Source: Mycolicibacterium rhodesiae JS60 (GTDB lineage Bacteria > Actinomycetota > Actinomycetes > Mycobacteriales > Mycobacteriaceae). Taken from it: a DNA stretch of 64,000 nt. The translations under genes and the position numbers were made by a program. Below, one piece after another: positions 17,424 to 26,560 of the stretch. Below the pieces are notes generated by a model. The model did no database searches. It saw only the letters and a list, made by a program, of their open reading frames with translations, and was not told where the DNA came from. Every line of letters begins with the position of its first letter. The stretch's first letter is position 1. The stretch is taken from positions 1,116,001-1,180,000 of the forward strand of contig AGIQ01000001.1 in the NCBI GenBank assembly GCA_000230935.2, in the 5' to 3' direction.

Positions 17424-17897
17424 GTGGTGGTGGGGTCGGAGCAGGGGTCGGTCAGCGCGCTCGGATGGTTCCACCGGGCCTGTGAAGCGGTCGCCGACCG
17501 TCTCCCGTTCGGTCTGAATTCCTTTGTGGCGCCGACATTTCTGGGGTTTGTGGTAATCAATTCCGGCACCTTCGCGCTGGACCTGTTGGTCCTCACGCTG
17601 CTGCACGGCGTCCTGCATGTCTCGTTCGGGCTTGCGGTGACGGTCGCCTACGCATGTGCTTTCGCCGCGAGCTACGTCCTCAACCGGGTGGTGAATTTCC
17701 AGTCGCACGGTGCGGTCGGACCGCAGGTGGCCGTCTACGTCGTCGTCGTCGTGATCAACTACCTGGCCTTCATCCTCGGGGTTTCCAGCGCGCTGCGTGC
17801 CCTCGGTATCGAGTACCACGTGGCCCGGATTGCGGCCGGCGCCTGCGAGGGGATCTACATGTACTGCGCGATGCGGTGGGTGGTGTTCCGCCGCTGA
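17424..17897 (+). CDS. GtrA-family membrane protein
   Basis: About 157 residues with four hydrophobic helices and the GtrA pattern: FGLNSFVAPTFLGFVVINSGTFALDLL, then FAASYVLNRVVNFQSHG between helices two and three. GtrA proteins help move lipid-linked sugars across the inner membrane in cell-surface polysaccharide synthesis. The start is one of three adjacent GTG codons (17424, 17427, 17430). Equivalent to Rv3217c. It is convergent with the TetR gene, with one base between the stops. Confidence 0.85.
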   Translation: MVVGSEQGSVSALGWFHRACEAVADRLPFGLNSFVAPTFLGFVVINSGTFALDLLVLTLLHGVLHVSFGLAVTVAYACAFAASYVLNRVVNFQSHGAVGPQVAVYVVVVVINYLAFILGVSSALRALGIEYHVARIAAGACEGIYMYCAMRWVVFRR

Positions 17898-17898
17898 T

Positions 17899-18468
17899 TC
17901 ACCGGGCGGGGGAGATGACGCGGGAAGCCGCCTCGACTGCCGCCGCCCGCCGGTGCGCCAGTACGGCATCGGAGGTGGTCGCGGCCGTGGGGTCGGGAAA
18001 ATGAGCCCAGGCCAGGGCAATGCCGAACAGGGTGACCAGCAGGTCGTGCGGATCCCAGGACGGATCGACGTACCCGGCGGCCTGGGCCTCGGCGATCGTG
18101 GTGATGGCCAGTTCGGGCAAGGGTTGGCCGTCGGCGGTGGGCTCTTCGAGGGTGAGTCCCTCGAGATGAGCCCACGCGACCATCCGGTGATGCTCGGGCC
18201 GGCGCACATTCACGTCGAAGACGTCGCCGACGAATTCGGGGACCGCGTCCGGCCGCATCCGGACCGCCTGGAAGAACTCGGCGACGTCGACGGCCAGCAC
18301 CGCGCGGAAAAGCGCCTCCTTGTCGCCGAAGTGCGCATAGAGCCGCTCCTTGCTGGCGCTGGCCGCTGAGGCGATGCGGTCGATGCGCCCGCCCGCGAAC
18401 CCGTACCGCGCGAACTCGGTGCGGGCGGCGGCCAGAATCTCCTCGCGCAGCTCTGAGGTGTTTCTCAT
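17899..18468 (-). CDS. TetR-family transcriptional regulator
   Basis: A 189-residue regulator. The N-terminal helix-turn-helix is clear (ILAAARTEFARYGFAGGRID, then the recognition helix SASKERLYAHFGDKEALF). The C-terminal ligand domain belongs to no subgroup that I recognise. The start ATG 18468 is 55 bases from the divergent acyltransferase gene, and a 16-base palindrome sits between them, so it probably represses both itself and the acyltransferase. H37Rv lacks this gene at this place. Confidence 0.92.
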   Translation of the reverse strand: MRNTSELREEILAAARTEFARYGFAGGRIDRIASAASASKERLYAHFGDKEALFRAVLAVDVAEFFQAVRMRPDAVPEFVGDVFDVNVRRPEHHRMVAWAHLEGLTLEEPTADGQPLPELAITTIAEAQAAGYVDPSWDPHDLLVTLFGIALAWAHFPDPTAATTSDAVLAHRRAAAVEAASRVISPAR

Positions 18469-18485
18469 GAGTCTGGAGTATAAAG

Positions 18486-18501
18486 AACGAACTAGTTCGT
18501 T
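18486..18501. promoter_or_regulatory. 16-base perfect palindrome, likely TetR operator
   Basis: AACGAACTAGTTCGTT is an exact palindrome centred between the divergent tetR (start 18468) and acyltransferase (start 18523) genes. Position, length and symmetry are those of a TetR-family operator controlling both promoters. Confidence 0.8.
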
Positions 18502-18522
18502 TTGTACAGCCGAGGAGTCGAC

Positions 18523-19437
18523 ATGGGTAGCCGAGCAGAGGTCGATCTGGCCGCTGTCATGGATCATCCACCGCGGGTGCGTGCCCTCAAGCGGGTAATG
18601 GGAGCCGTCGCCGACGGCATCGACCCGGTGATCGACCTGTGGCGCCCGTATATCGACGGGCTGGGCAATCTGCCCGCCGACGGTCGATTCCTGTTGGTGG
18701 GCAACCACACTCAAACGGGCGGTGCCGAGTCCTTCCTGATCCCTTATGCCGTGCGCCGGGAGCTCGGAGTGCGGGTGCGACCGCTGGCGGATCGTCAGTT
18801 CGGGCAGATGCGCGGACTGCCCGGCGACCTGCTGGCGGCGTTCGGTGGCGTGGTCGGCGCGCCCGAGACCGCGCGCGAGCTCATGCGGCACGACGAGACC
18901 GTGCTGGTGTTTCCCGGCGGCGGTCGGGAGATTCCGAAATTCAAGGGGGAGGAGTACACCCTGCGCTGGCAGGGTCGGTCGGGGTTCGCGCGGATCGCCG
19001 TCGAAACGGGCTATCCCATCGTGCCGGTCGGGCTCGTCGGCGGTGACGACGTCTATCGCAGCCTCACTTCCCGCGACAGCGCCTGGGGTCGCTTCAGCCA
19101 AGCCGTGAGCAGCCGGTTGGGCGGCCGCGACGATATGGCGATGCCGTTGATCCGTGGCGTCGGGCCGACGCTCATTCCCCGCCCGGAGCGGATGTATCTG
19201 CGGTTCGGCGCGCCCATCGACACCACGACGCCCGTGGGAATCGACGCGACGGGTTGGGCCGACGAGGTCAAGCGGCGCACGCAGGCAGAACTGGAACAGA
19301 TTCTGGACGACTTGCTGGTGTTGCGGGAGTCCGATCCGTATCGCGGGCTCAACCCGCTGGCGTGGTTCCGCGCCGCGCGCCCGGACCCGGCAGCGGCCGG
19401 AATCGGCACGGCGCGACGGGCTACCTTACGGGGGTGA
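18523..19437 (+). CDS. PlsC-like lysophospholipid/glycerol acyltransferase
   Basis: A 304-residue acyltransferase-fold protein. The block 1 region is FLLVGNHTQTGGAESFLIP and block 3 is VFPGGGREIPKFKGEEYTLRW, both typical of diacylglycerol/lysophospholipid acyltransferases. In block 1 the usual HxxxxD has Gly where Asp is expected, with Glu two residues later. The substrate is probably a membrane lipid precursor. GAGGAG precedes ATG 18523. Control by the divergent TetR is likely, and a small membrane protein gene overlaps its stop. Confidence 0.85.
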   Translation: MGSRAEVDLAAVMDHPPRVRALKRVMGAVADGIDPVIDLWRPYIDGLGNLPADGRFLLVGNHTQTGGAESFLIPYAVRRELGVRVRPLADRQFGQMRGLPGDLLAAFGGVVGAPETARELMRHDETVLVFPGGGREIPKFKGEEYTLRWQGRSGFARIAVETGYPIVPVGLVGGDDVYRSLTSRDSAWGRFSQAVSSRLGGRDDMAMPLIRGVGPTLIPRPERMYLRFGAPIDTTTPVGIDATGWADEVKRRTQAELEQILDDLLVLRESDPYRGLNPLAWFRAARPDPAAAGIGTARRATLRG

Positions 19438-19823
19438 CCCAACCTGCCCTCCCGTCCGTGGTCCGCTACGCCGGTTTCGTGGCGGCCGCCCAAGGTGCGG
19501 TGGCCATCGCCGTGGCCGTCGTGCTGGTGGTGCGCGGGGTTTCCGGCGCCGACCAGCACATCGTCAACGGGTACGGGACGGCCGGCTGGTTCGCAGTCAT
19601 GGGGGCCGCCGTCCTGGCCGCGGGCTGGGCGCTGATCACCGGGCGGCGTTGGGGCAGAGGGATCGCGGTGTTCGCCAACCTGCTGCTGGTGCCGGTGGCC
19701 TGGTACATCGTCCAAGCGCACCAGCCGGTGTTTGCCCTCGCACTCGGTGGGGTGGCGATCGCGGTACTGGTACTGCTGTTCAGCCCGCCCGCGGTGCGCT
19801 GGGCGTCGCGGGCCGACGATTAG
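19434..19823 (+). CDS. Small four-helix membrane protein, unknown function
   Basis: 129 residues starting at GTG 19434, which overlaps the acyltransferase stop (GTGA), so translation is coupled. Four hydrophobic segments are visible, at about 9-32, 48-66, 71-90 and 98-116, and the ends are hydrophilic. No family motif is recognised. As part of the TetR-controlled unit it may support the acyltransferase in the membrane. Confidence 0.75.
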   Translation: MTQPALPSVVRYAGFVAAAQGAVAIAVAVVLVVRGVSGADQHIVNGYGTAGWFAVMGAAVLAAGWALITGRRWGRGIAVFANLLLVPVAWYIVQAHQPVFALALGGVAIAVLVLLFSPPAVRWASRADD

Positions 19824-20299
19824 ACCTCCGCGGCCAGCGCGTGGAGTTCGGGGCCGCTCACCCGGTAGTTGAGCCATTCCGACATCTGTTTGCCGCCGAC
19901 GGCGTCGTAGAGCGCGATCGCGTTGACGTTCCAGTCCAGCACTTCCCACGCCAGACGGGTGTAACCGTTGTCGACGCATTCCTTGGCCAGCGTCGCGAGC
20001 AGCGCACGGGCCAGCCCGCGGCGGCGGAACTTGTCGCGAACGAACAGATCTTCCAGATAGATTCCGGCCACGCCATCCCAGGTGGAGAAGGTGCGAAACC
20101 ACAGCGCCACCGCGGCGGCTTCGCCGTCGACCTCCACGAGATGGCACGCCCCCACCGGGTTGTCGCCGAAAAGTGCTGTGGTGATCTGGCTTTCGGTCAC
20201 CGTGCACTGGTCGGCCGCATGCTCGAACTCGGCGAGTTCGCGGATCATCGTCACAATGTCGGCCTCGTCGCCAGGGCGGGCCAAACGGATCACGGTCAT
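19820..20299 (-). CDS. GNAT-family N-acetyltransferase (Rv3216-like)
   Basis: A 159-residue acetyltransferase. Motif A is YLEDLFVRDKFRRRGLARALLATLA, with the RRRGLA acetyl-CoA loop near residue 94, and motif B is EVLDWNVNAIALYDAVGG. It resembles spermidine/diamine acetyltransferases in this C-terminal part, but the substrate is not certain. Its start overlaps the entC stop by 4 bases, and its stop overlaps the convergent membrane-protein gene by 4 bases. Confidence 0.88.
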   Translation of the reverse strand: MTVIRLARPGDEADIVTMIRELAEFEHAADQCTVTESQITTALFGDNPVGACHLVEVDGEAAAVALWFRTFSTWDGVAGIYLEDLFVRDKFRRRGLARALLATLAKECVDNGYTRLAWEVLDWNVNAIALYDAVGGKQMSEWLNYRVSGPELHALAAEV

Positions 20300-21387
20300 T
20301 GCTGCACCCCTAACGCCGACAAGATGGTCCTGAATTTCGTTGTGGTTTCCGCGACTTCGTCATCCGCGTCGGACTCGGCGACGATACCGCCGCCGGCTTG
20401 CGCCAGCGCTTCACGGCGATCGGCGGACAATTGCGCGCCGCGGATCGCCACTACCCAGCGGCCGTCGCCGCGGGCATCGCACCAACCTACCGCGCCCGCG
20501 TAGAAGCCGCGGTCGCCTTCCAGTTCCGCGATCAGATCGACGGCGTCCTGTGTGGGCACACCGCCCACCGCCGGGGTGGGATGCAGCGCGAGCGCCAAAT
20601 CGATTGCGGTGATGGCGGTATCGCGCAGCCGCCCCCGGATCGGGGTGGACAGGTGCCACAGCGCCGCGGTGTGGCTCAGCTGCGGGTGTGCCGCCACGTC
20701 GAGCTCGGCGCACAGCGGCGTCAACGCGGCGCGCATCGTGTCGACGACCAGCTGGTGCTCGTGGCGGTTCTTGCCCGACTCGGCCAGCGCCGCGCCGTTG
20801 GCGGCGTCGGTCTGCGGGTCGGCCGAGCGTGGCGCCGACCCGGCGAACGGCTGGCAGGTGACCAGGTCACCGGAGCGGGCGACCAGCAACTCGGGGCTGG
20901 CGCCCACCAGCACGCAGCCGGTGTAGTCACCGCCGGCGGGGGACAGGTCGGCCAGGTATGCGGTGGCTTCGGCGTCGGCCGCCAACTGCTGCAGGATCGC
21001 TCGCTCGTCCAGCGGGTCGTCGGCGACCAGACGCAGCGCGCGCGCCAAAACGACCTTCTGCAAACCACTTTCGGGATCAGTCAGGCGCCCAAGAGCGGTG
21101 CGGATGCGGGCACGGTGTTCCTCGGGCGAGGGGAGGGCTTCCGCGATCCGGACCGGCGCCGGCGCCGCCGTCGGCCAGGCGGGCAACTTGTCGGTGAACG
21201 TCACCGAGGTTGGTGACAGCAGTGCGGCCTTGCCCCGGATGTCGAAGGGAAGCGCACCGACCACCACGTCGGCCGACCCGTCGGCCAGTGCGGTGGCAGC
21301 CGCCGCGACGTCGTCGTACCCCGTCTGGATCCCGTCGGCGACGACCGTCCCGGCAGGCCCGCTGAGCACAAAGGAAGGCTGTGCCAT
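20296..21387 (-). CDS. entC: Isochorismate synthase
   Basis: A 363-residue chorismate-binding enzyme of the EntC/MenF/MbtI family, equivalent to Rv3215. The C-terminal catalytic half shows FAGSAPR, the ESGKNRHEHQLVVD segment, LHPTPAVGGVP and YAGAVGW, all in the usual order. It converts chorismate to isochorismate for menaquinone or siderophore synthesis. The start ATG 21387 overlaps the gpm2 stop, and the acetyltransferase overlaps its end, so the three form one operon. Confidence 0.93.
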   Translation of the reverse strand: MAQPSFVLSGPAGTVVADGIQTGYDDVAAAATALADGSADVVVGALPFDIRGKAALLSPTSVTFTDKLPAWPTAAPAPVRIAEALPSPEEHRARIRTALGRLTDPESGLQKVVLARALRLVADDPLDERAILQQLAADAEATAYLADLSPAGGDYTGCVLVGASPELLVARSGDLVTCQPFAGSAPRSADPQTDAANGAALAESGKNRHEHQLVVDTMRAALTPLCAELDVAAHPQLSHTAALWHLSTPIRGRLRDTAITAIDLALALHPTPAVGGVPTQDAVDLIAELEGDRGFYAGAVGWCDARGDGRWVVAIRGAQLSADRREALAQAGGGIVAESDADDEVAETTTKFRTILSALGVQQ

Positions 21388-21998
21388 CACGTCCCGGGGA
21401 CCGGCTCGCGGTGACTGGTCAATCCCAGCGCCGAGAGCTGTCGGAGGCCGTACTCGAAACCGCACACGGCAACCGAGGCCGCCCCGAACCCGTACCGCGC
21501 GCCTTCGCGCAGCGGCTGCTCCACCCAGCGGGTGACCACCGAGCGGGAGAAGTGGCCGTGGCCGACGAACACCACGTCCCGCTCGACCATGTTCTCCAGC
21601 GCGTAAGACACCGCCTGGTCGGCGCGCATGCTCACCTGGTCGACGCTTTCCCCGCCCGGGCAGCCGTAGGTCCACAGCAGCCAGCCGGGCGTGTCGGTGC
21701 GAATCTGGTGAGTGGTCAGGCCCTCGTAGTCGCCGTAGTCCCACTCGGAGAGCAGCGGGGACACCTCGTCGACGGTCAGCCCGGCCAGCTCGGCGGTGGC
21801 CAGCGCGCGCTTACGCGGGCTGCTGACCACCAGCGGGTTGTCCAGTGCGAGGTGGTCGAGCGTGAGGGCGGCGAGCGTGGCCTGGGAGCGCCCGTGCTCG
21901 GTCAGGTCGAGGTCGGTGGTACTGGTGTGCTGTCCGCTCTTGGACCATTCGGTTTCGCCGTGTCGAAGCAAGACCAGGCGATGCGTTCCGACACTCAC
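21387..21998 (-). CDS. gpm2: Histidine phosphatase (phosphoglycerate-mutase-like acid phosphatase)
   Basis: A 203-residue branch-1 histidine phosphatase, the same length as Rv3214. The catalytic LVLLRHGETEW is at the N-terminus, the second His is in FVGHGHFSRSVV, and conserved Arg in SSPRKRALATA. Rv3214 is annotated as gpm2 but has been shown to act as a phosphatase, so that is the likelier role here. The start GTG 21998 gives the family length. First gene of the operon with entC. Confidence 0.92.
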   Translation of the reverse strand: MSVGTHRLVLLRHGETEWSKSGQHTSTTDLDLTEHGRSQATLAALTLDHLALDNPLVVSSPRKRALATAELAGLTVDEVSPLLSEWDYGDYEGLTTHQIRTDTPGWLLWTYGCPGGESVDQVSMRADQAVSYALENMVERDVVFVGHGHFSRSVVTRWVEQPLREGARYGFGAASVAVCGFEYGLRQLSALGLTSHREPVPGT

Positions 21999-22077
21999 GG
22001 TGATTGATTCTGCCCGATGACCAGGTGCGCCGTGACAGCCGGGACGCAACGGCGGCGAACCTGCAAGGATGGTCGGC

Positions 22078-22869
22078 GTGACCCGAGTATTGGCGGTGGC
22101 CAACCAGAAGGGTGGGGTGGCCAAGACAACCACGGTCGCATCTCTGGGGGCGGCTTTCGTTGATGCGGGTAAGCGTGTCCTGCTCATCGATCTCGACCCG
22201 CAGGGCTGTCTGACCTTCTCGCTGGGCACCGATCCGGACAAGTTGCCGGTGTCGGTGCATGAGGTGCTGCTCGGCGATGTCGAGCCCAGTGCCGCGCTGG
22301 TGGAAACGGCCGAGGGCATGACGCTGCTGCCGGCCAACATCGACCTCGCCGGCGCCGAGGCCATGCTGCTGATGCGGGCAGGGCGCGAGTACGCCCTCAA
22401 ACGCGCATTGGACAAGCTCGACCAGTTCGACGTGGTGATCATCGACTGTCCACCGTCGCTCGGGGTGCTGACCCTCAACGGCCTGACCGCGGCCGACGAG
22501 GTGATCGTGCCCCTGCAGTGCGAGACGCTGGCGCACCGCGGCGTCGGCCAGTTCCTGCGCACGGTGGACGATGTGCAGCAGATCACCAACCCCAACCTCA
22601 AGCTGCTGGGCGCGCTGCCCACGCTGTACGACTCGCGCACGACGCACAGCCGCGACGTCCTCCTGGATGTCGCCGACCGATACGGCCTGCCGGTGCTGGC
22701 CCCGCCGATCCCGCGGACCGTGCGCTTCGCCGAGGCCAGCGCGTCCGGGTCTTCGGTGCTGGCGGGTCGAAAGAGCAAGGGCGGCACCGCTTATCGTGAT
22801 CTGGCGAGCTCGCTGCTGAAGCACTGGAAGTCCGGCAAGGCGCTGCCGACCTTCACCCCTGAGGTCTAG
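22078..22869 (+). CDS. ParA/Soj-family ATPase
   Basis: A 263-residue ParA-type ATPase, equivalent to Rv3213c. The deviant Walker A NQKGGVAKTTT is at residues 8-18, and the Walker B region is VVIIDCPPSLG. No parB-like gene is adjacent, so it is not the chromosome-segregation pair and may position another cell component. GTG 22078 is chosen because AAGGA lies about 8 bases before it and the resulting N-terminus VTRVLAVANQ matches the family; ATG 22069 is in frame. Its stop overlaps the convergent gene by 4 bases. Confidence 0.92.
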   Translation: MTRVLAVANQKGGVAKTTTVASLGAAFVDAGKRVLLIDLDPQGCLTFSLGTDPDKLPVSVHEVLLGDVEPSAALVETAEGMTLLPANIDLAGAEAMLLMRAGREYALKRALDKLDQFDVVIIDCPPSLGVLTLNGLTAADEVIVPLQCETLAHRGVGQFLRTVDDVQQITNPNLKLLGALPTLYDSRTTHSRDVLLDVADRYGLPVLAPPIPRTVRFAEASASGSSVLAGRKSKGGTAYRDLASSLLKHWKSGKALPTFTPEV

Positions 22870-24095
22870 GGATTCACACCGAAGGCGACCAGCGCCGGAC
22901 CCCGCTGCTCGATCACCTTCGAATCGGTGACCGTGGGGACCACCGGTCCTGAGCCGTCCGGGTGGGTGACGGCGATGACGCGCTCGTAGGCGCCGCTGGT
23001 CGGGTCGTACACCCCGATGCCGTTGGTCAGCGGAATGAGCAACTTGCCGGCCATCATCGCGCCCGGACCCAGCGGGCCCACCGCCTCGGATGCGTGGATG
23101 GCGTAGCGATAGGACAGCCGGCTGTCGAAGACCTCGACGCTGTCGCCGGTCCACCAGGTGAACAGGTCACCGGCCCGGGTGACGGCCTGGGCCGGATTCG
23201 CAAGCACCGGAGCCTTTTTCAGCAGCCAGCTGGCGACCTTGACGCCGGTGTCGTCGTAGACGGCCATCTGGGGCTGCGGCGCGGGCAGGTACACCAATGT
23301 CGTGGTGCCCGACACGGCCACCACCCGCGCTTCGGAATCGGCGCCGACGTCGGGCAGCGGCACATTCTTGGTGTCGGGTTCGTCTTCCTCTTTCGCCGGT
23401 TTCAACAGCGTCAGGCGAAGGTCCTTCTGGTCCCGACAGGCTTCCAGCACCGACACCGCCTCGTCGCTGGCCGCCGCCGACATCAGCGTGCAGCCGGTGC
23501 CGACACCCTGGTTGACCGGCTTGACCCTGGCGTCGATCTCGCCGTAGGACAGCATCCGCACCAGGTCCGAGCGCCACAGTTCCAGCCGGGTGGGGCCGGC
23601 CGAGAGGACGGCGCTGCCGTTGGAGCTGAGCACCACCTGCTTGTCGGCGTAGGCGGTACGGGTCGGGCCGCGGCGACCGGTGCCGCCGTTGATGCCGCTG
23701 ACCTGCCCGCAGCCGCGGACGTCGGGGTACACGGCGACGGCCAGGTCGTAGACGTAGGAGACCCCGCACAGATTGGTGTCACGGGCGTAGGTCCAGCGGA
23801 CCTGGCCGGTCTGCGGGTCGCGGCCCTCGACGGTGGTGCCGTCGCCGGTCACCACGGTGCCGGCCACCACGATCGGGCTCAGGGTGCGCGGGCTGACCGC
23901 CGTCCACAGTTGACGCAGGGTGTCCGGAACCACCCGCGCCGGAACCGGATTGGGCGCCGCTGAGGTGGCGGGCCTGCTGATCGTGGCCCGGGCCGAGCTG
24001 TTCCACCAGAACAGGCCGGCGACCACGGCCACGACAAGCGCGATCGTCGCCGCCGCGATGAGATCGCCCTTCGTACGGCGCTCGGGTCTGACCAT
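22866..24095 (-). CDS. Membrane-anchored beta-propeller-like protein (Rv3212-like)
   Basis: 409 residues. A short cytoplasmic N-terminus (MVRPERRTKGDL) leads into one transmembrane helix (about 13-31), followed by a large outer domain with repeated blades such as VTGDGTTVEGRDPQTGQVRW, reminiscent of PQQ/WD-type propellers. Cys pairs in the outer domain may form disulfides. The function is unknown; equivalent in length and place to Rv3212. It lies just downstream of rhlE on the same strand (20-base gap). Confidence 0.82.
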   Translation of the reverse strand: MVRPERRTKGDLIAAATIALVVAVVAGLFWWNSSARATISRPATSAAPNPVPARVVPDTLRQLWTAVSPRTLSPIVVAGTVVTGDGTTVEGRDPQTGQVRWTYARDTNLCGVSYVYDLAVAVYPDVRGCGQVSGINGGTGRRGPTRTAYADKQVVLSSNGSAVLSAGPTRLELWRSDLVRMLSYGEIDARVKPVNQGVGTGCTLMSAAASDEAVSVLEACRDQKDLRLTLLKPAKEEDEPDTKNVPLPDVGADSEARVVAVSGTTTLVYLPAPQPQMAVYDDTGVKVASWLLKKAPVLANPAQAVTRAGDLFTWWTGDSVEVFDSRLSYRYAIHASEAVGPLGPGAMMAGKLLIPLTNGIGVYDPTSGAYERVIAVTHPDGSGPVVPTVTDSKVIEQRGPALVAFGVNP

Positions 24096-24115
24096 CTAGG
24101 CGACGATAGCGGTCG

Positions 24116-25627
24116 TCAGCTTGCTGTTGCGGGGGCCTCGGCGGCGTTGCGCGGCCGGCGCCGGCGCCGGCGCTTACGGGCCGGGCTGTCGTCGCCGCCG
24201 TCGGCTGCCTTGGTCGTGTCGTCAGAGCCCGGGGCGGTGGCGTCAGACGCCTCGACGTGACCACTGGCTCCCTGGCCGCCGCGGGTGCGACGACGGGACC
24301 GGTTGCGGCTGGGCCGCTCCCGATTGGAGTCCGTCGAGCTGATCCGGGTGCCGTCCTGCTTCTTGGCGGTCTGCGCCGACTTGCGCGGGCCGCCGATCGT
24401 GCCGCCGGCCTCGGTCGGGATGTTCAGTTCCTCGTAGAGGTGCGGAGAGTTGGAGTAGGTCTCCGCCGGATCCGGGCAGTCGAGCTTGAGGGCCTTGTCG
24501 ATCATCGACCAGCGCTCGAGCTCGTCCCAGTCGACCAGCGTGATCGCGATACCGGTCTTGCCGGCCCGGCCGGTGCGCCCGATGCGGTGCACGTAGGCCT
24601 GCTCGTCTTCGGGGATCTGGTAGTTGATCACGTGGGTGATGTCGTCGATGTCGATACCGCGAGCGGCGACGTCGGTGGCGACCAGTACGTCGACGTCACC
24701 GGTGCGGAACGCCTTGAGCGCCTTCTCGCGGGCGATCTGGCCCAGGTCGCCGTGCACGGCGCCGACCTTGAAACCGCGCTCGCCGAGTTCGTCGGCGACC
24801 TTCTGCGCGGTGCGCTTGGTGCGGGTGAAGATCATCGTCGCGCCGCGGCCCTGCGCCTGCAGGATTCGGCTGACCATCTCGACCTTGTCCAGCGCGTGGG
24901 CGCGGTAGACGAACTGCTCGGTGGTGTCGTGGGTGGCCGCCCCCTGCACGCCTTCGGCCCGGATGTGGGTCGGCTGGTTCATGAACGTGCGGGCCAGCGT
25001 GATGATCGGGTCCGGCATGGTCGCCGAGAACAGCATGGCCTGCCGCTTCTCGGGGATCTGCTTGAGGATGCGCTCGATATCGGGCAGGAAGCCCAGGTCG
25101 AGCATCTCGTCGGCCTCGTCGAGCACCAGGACCGACAGGCCGCCGAGCTGCAGGTGCCCCTGCTGGGCCAGGTCGAGGAGCCGGCCCGGGGTGCCGACGA
25201 CGACGTCGACGCCCTTTTGCAGCGCCTCGATCTGCGGCTCGTAGGGGCGCCCGCCGTAGATCGCGGTGACGGTCAGCTTGCGGGATTCGTCGGCCTGCAG
25301 GTACTTCGCTGCGGCGACGAGGTCGCCGTGTACCTGGAGGCAGAGCTCGCGGGTCGGTACCACGACCAGCGCGCGCGGGATGCCGCTCAGCGGGCGCTCG
25401 GTGTCGGTGGTGATGCGGTGCAGCAGCGGCACACCGAACGCCAGGGTCTTGCCCATGCCGGTGCGGGCCTGGCCGATGAGGTCGTCGCCGGCCAGCGCCA
25501 TCGGCAGCGTCTGCTCCTGGATGGCGAAGGCGTATTCCTTGCCTTCTTCGGCGAGCGCCCGGACGATTTCGTCACGCACTCCGAGCTGGGCAAATGAAAG
25601 CTGGGGATGGGTTGTCAAAGGGGTCAT
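24116..25627 (-). CDS. rhlE: DEAD-box ATP-dependent RNA helicase RhlE
   Basis: A 503-residue DEAD-box helicase. Motifs in order: Q motif AIQEQT, motif I ARTGMGKT, Ia PTRELC, GG, Ib TPGR, II VLDEAD, III SAT, V ARGIDID and VI HRIGRTGRAG. After about residue 415 comes a low-complexity, Arg/Lys/Ser-rich tail (RNRSRRRTRGG and a final RKRRRRRR run), likely for RNA binding. Related mycobacterial RhlE (Rv3211) is linked with RNA degradation and cold adaptation. The start is ATG 25627. The 249 bases upstream (25628-25876), shared with the divergent ferritin-like gene, hold no other gene. Confidence 0.94.
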   Translation of the reverse strand: MTPLTTHPQLSFAQLGVRDEIVRALAEEGKEYAFAIQEQTLPMALAGDDLIGQARTGMGKTLAFGVPLLHRITTDTERPLSGIPRALVVVPTRELCLQVHGDLVAAAKYLQADESRKLTVTAIYGGRPYEPQIEALQKGVDVVVGTPGRLLDLAQQGHLQLGGLSVLVLDEADEMLDLGFLPDIERILKQIPEKRQAMLFSATMPDPIITLARTFMNQPTHIRAEGVQGAATHDTTEQFVYRAHALDKVEMVSRILQAQGRGATMIFTRTKRTAQKVADELGERGFKVGAVHGDLGQIAREKALKAFRTGDVDVLVATDVAARGIDIDDITHVINYQIPEDEQAYVHRIGRTGRAGKTGIAITLVDWDELERWSMIDKALKLDCPDPAETYSNSPHLYEELNIPTEAGGTIGGPRKSAQTAKKQDGTRISSTDSNRERPSRNRSRRRTRGGQGASGHVEASDATAPGSDDTTKAADGGDDSPARKRRRRRRPRNAAEAPATAS

Positions 25628-25876
25628 GTGGTGGCGTTGTGCCTTCCGTAGTCGTTCCTCGTTGCTGTGTCCAGCGCGCACGAGTTCTGACTATCGGAAT
25701 GGAGTCGGCGTCGTCATATCGATACCGATTCGCCGGGCCCTGCACTGAGGGAGGCGGGCCCACTGCGTGCACGCACATTTCCTTGACCACGCCTCACGGC
25801 GCGAGTCGGCTCCCATTGTAGCTGGTCGCGCTCGCCGAGACTGATCGCAGCCCCGGCCGGGACTACAGTGTCGGCC

Positions 25877-26560
25877 ATGACCGCCCCGCAGCCATCCGCC
25901 GAATCGGCGGCGCGCATCTCCGCCGATCACCCCGGCGTCAACGAGTTGTTCGCGCTGTTGGCCTACGGCGAGGTCGCGGCGTTCTACCGGCTCACCGACG
26001 AAGCGCGGATGGCGCCGGACCTGCGCGGCCGGATCAACCTGGCCAGCATGGCTGCCGCCGAGATGGCCCACTACGACCTGCTCCGCGACGCCTTAGAGGC
26101 GCGCGGTGTCGACGTCGTCCCGGCGATGTCGCGCTACGCCTCGGCACTGGAGAACTACCACCGGCTGACCACGCCGAGCACGTGGTTGGAGGCCTTGGTC
26201 AAGACCTATGTCGGCGATGCGCTGGCCGCGGACTTCTACCTCGAGATCGCCGACGTGCTGCCCGACGAGGTGGCGTCGGTGGTGCGCGGGGTGCTCTCCG
26301 AGACCGGCCACTCGCAGTTCGTGGTCGCCGAGGTTCGCGCGGCGGTGACCACCAGCGGGCGGCAGCGCAGCCGGCTGGCGTTGTGGTCGCGCCGGCTGCT
26401 CGGTGAGGCGATCACGCAGGCCCAGTACGTGCTGGCCGACCATGACGAGCTCGTCGACCTGGTGTTGGCCGGTCCGGGCGGGCTGGGTCAGGTGGCCGAT
26501 TTCTTCGACCGGTTGCAGCGCACCCACGACGACCGGATGCGCCAGCTCGGCCTGGCCTAG
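25877..26560 (+). CDS. Ferritin-like diiron protein (MiaE-like fold, Rv3210c-like)
   Basis: A 227-residue all-helical protein. It has a full diiron ligand set: Glu in YGEVAAFYR, ExxH in AAEMAHYDLL, Glu in FYLEIADVL, and ExxH in LSETGHSQF. The arrangement is that of ferritin-like and MiaE-type tRNA hydroxylase folds; whether it is a hydroxylase or binds metal only is not known. ATG 25877 is chosen; ATG 25868 is in frame. It is divergent from rhlE and convergent with the MmpS-like gene (4-base overlap). Confidence 0.82.
   Translation: MTAPQPSAESAARISADHPGVNELFALLAYGEVAAFYRLTDEARMAPDLRGRINLASMAAAEMAHYDLLRDALEARGVDVVPAMSRYASALENYHRLTTPSTWLEALVKTYVGDALAADFYLEIADVLPDEVASVVRGVLSETGHSQFVVAEVRAAVTTSGRQRSRLALWSRRLLGEAITQAQYVLADHDELVDLVLAGPGGLGQVADFFDRLQRTHDDRMRQLGLA

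Noticed and set aside
22078..22869. Chromosome-partition locus (parAB) or replication origin
   Set aside because: No parB, parS-like sites or dnaA boxes are nearby; the gene is a lone ParA-family ATPase as in Rv3213c.
24257..25597. A 446-codon frame opposite rhlE
   Set aside because: Its codons mirror the helicase gene; composition is that of an antisense shadow.
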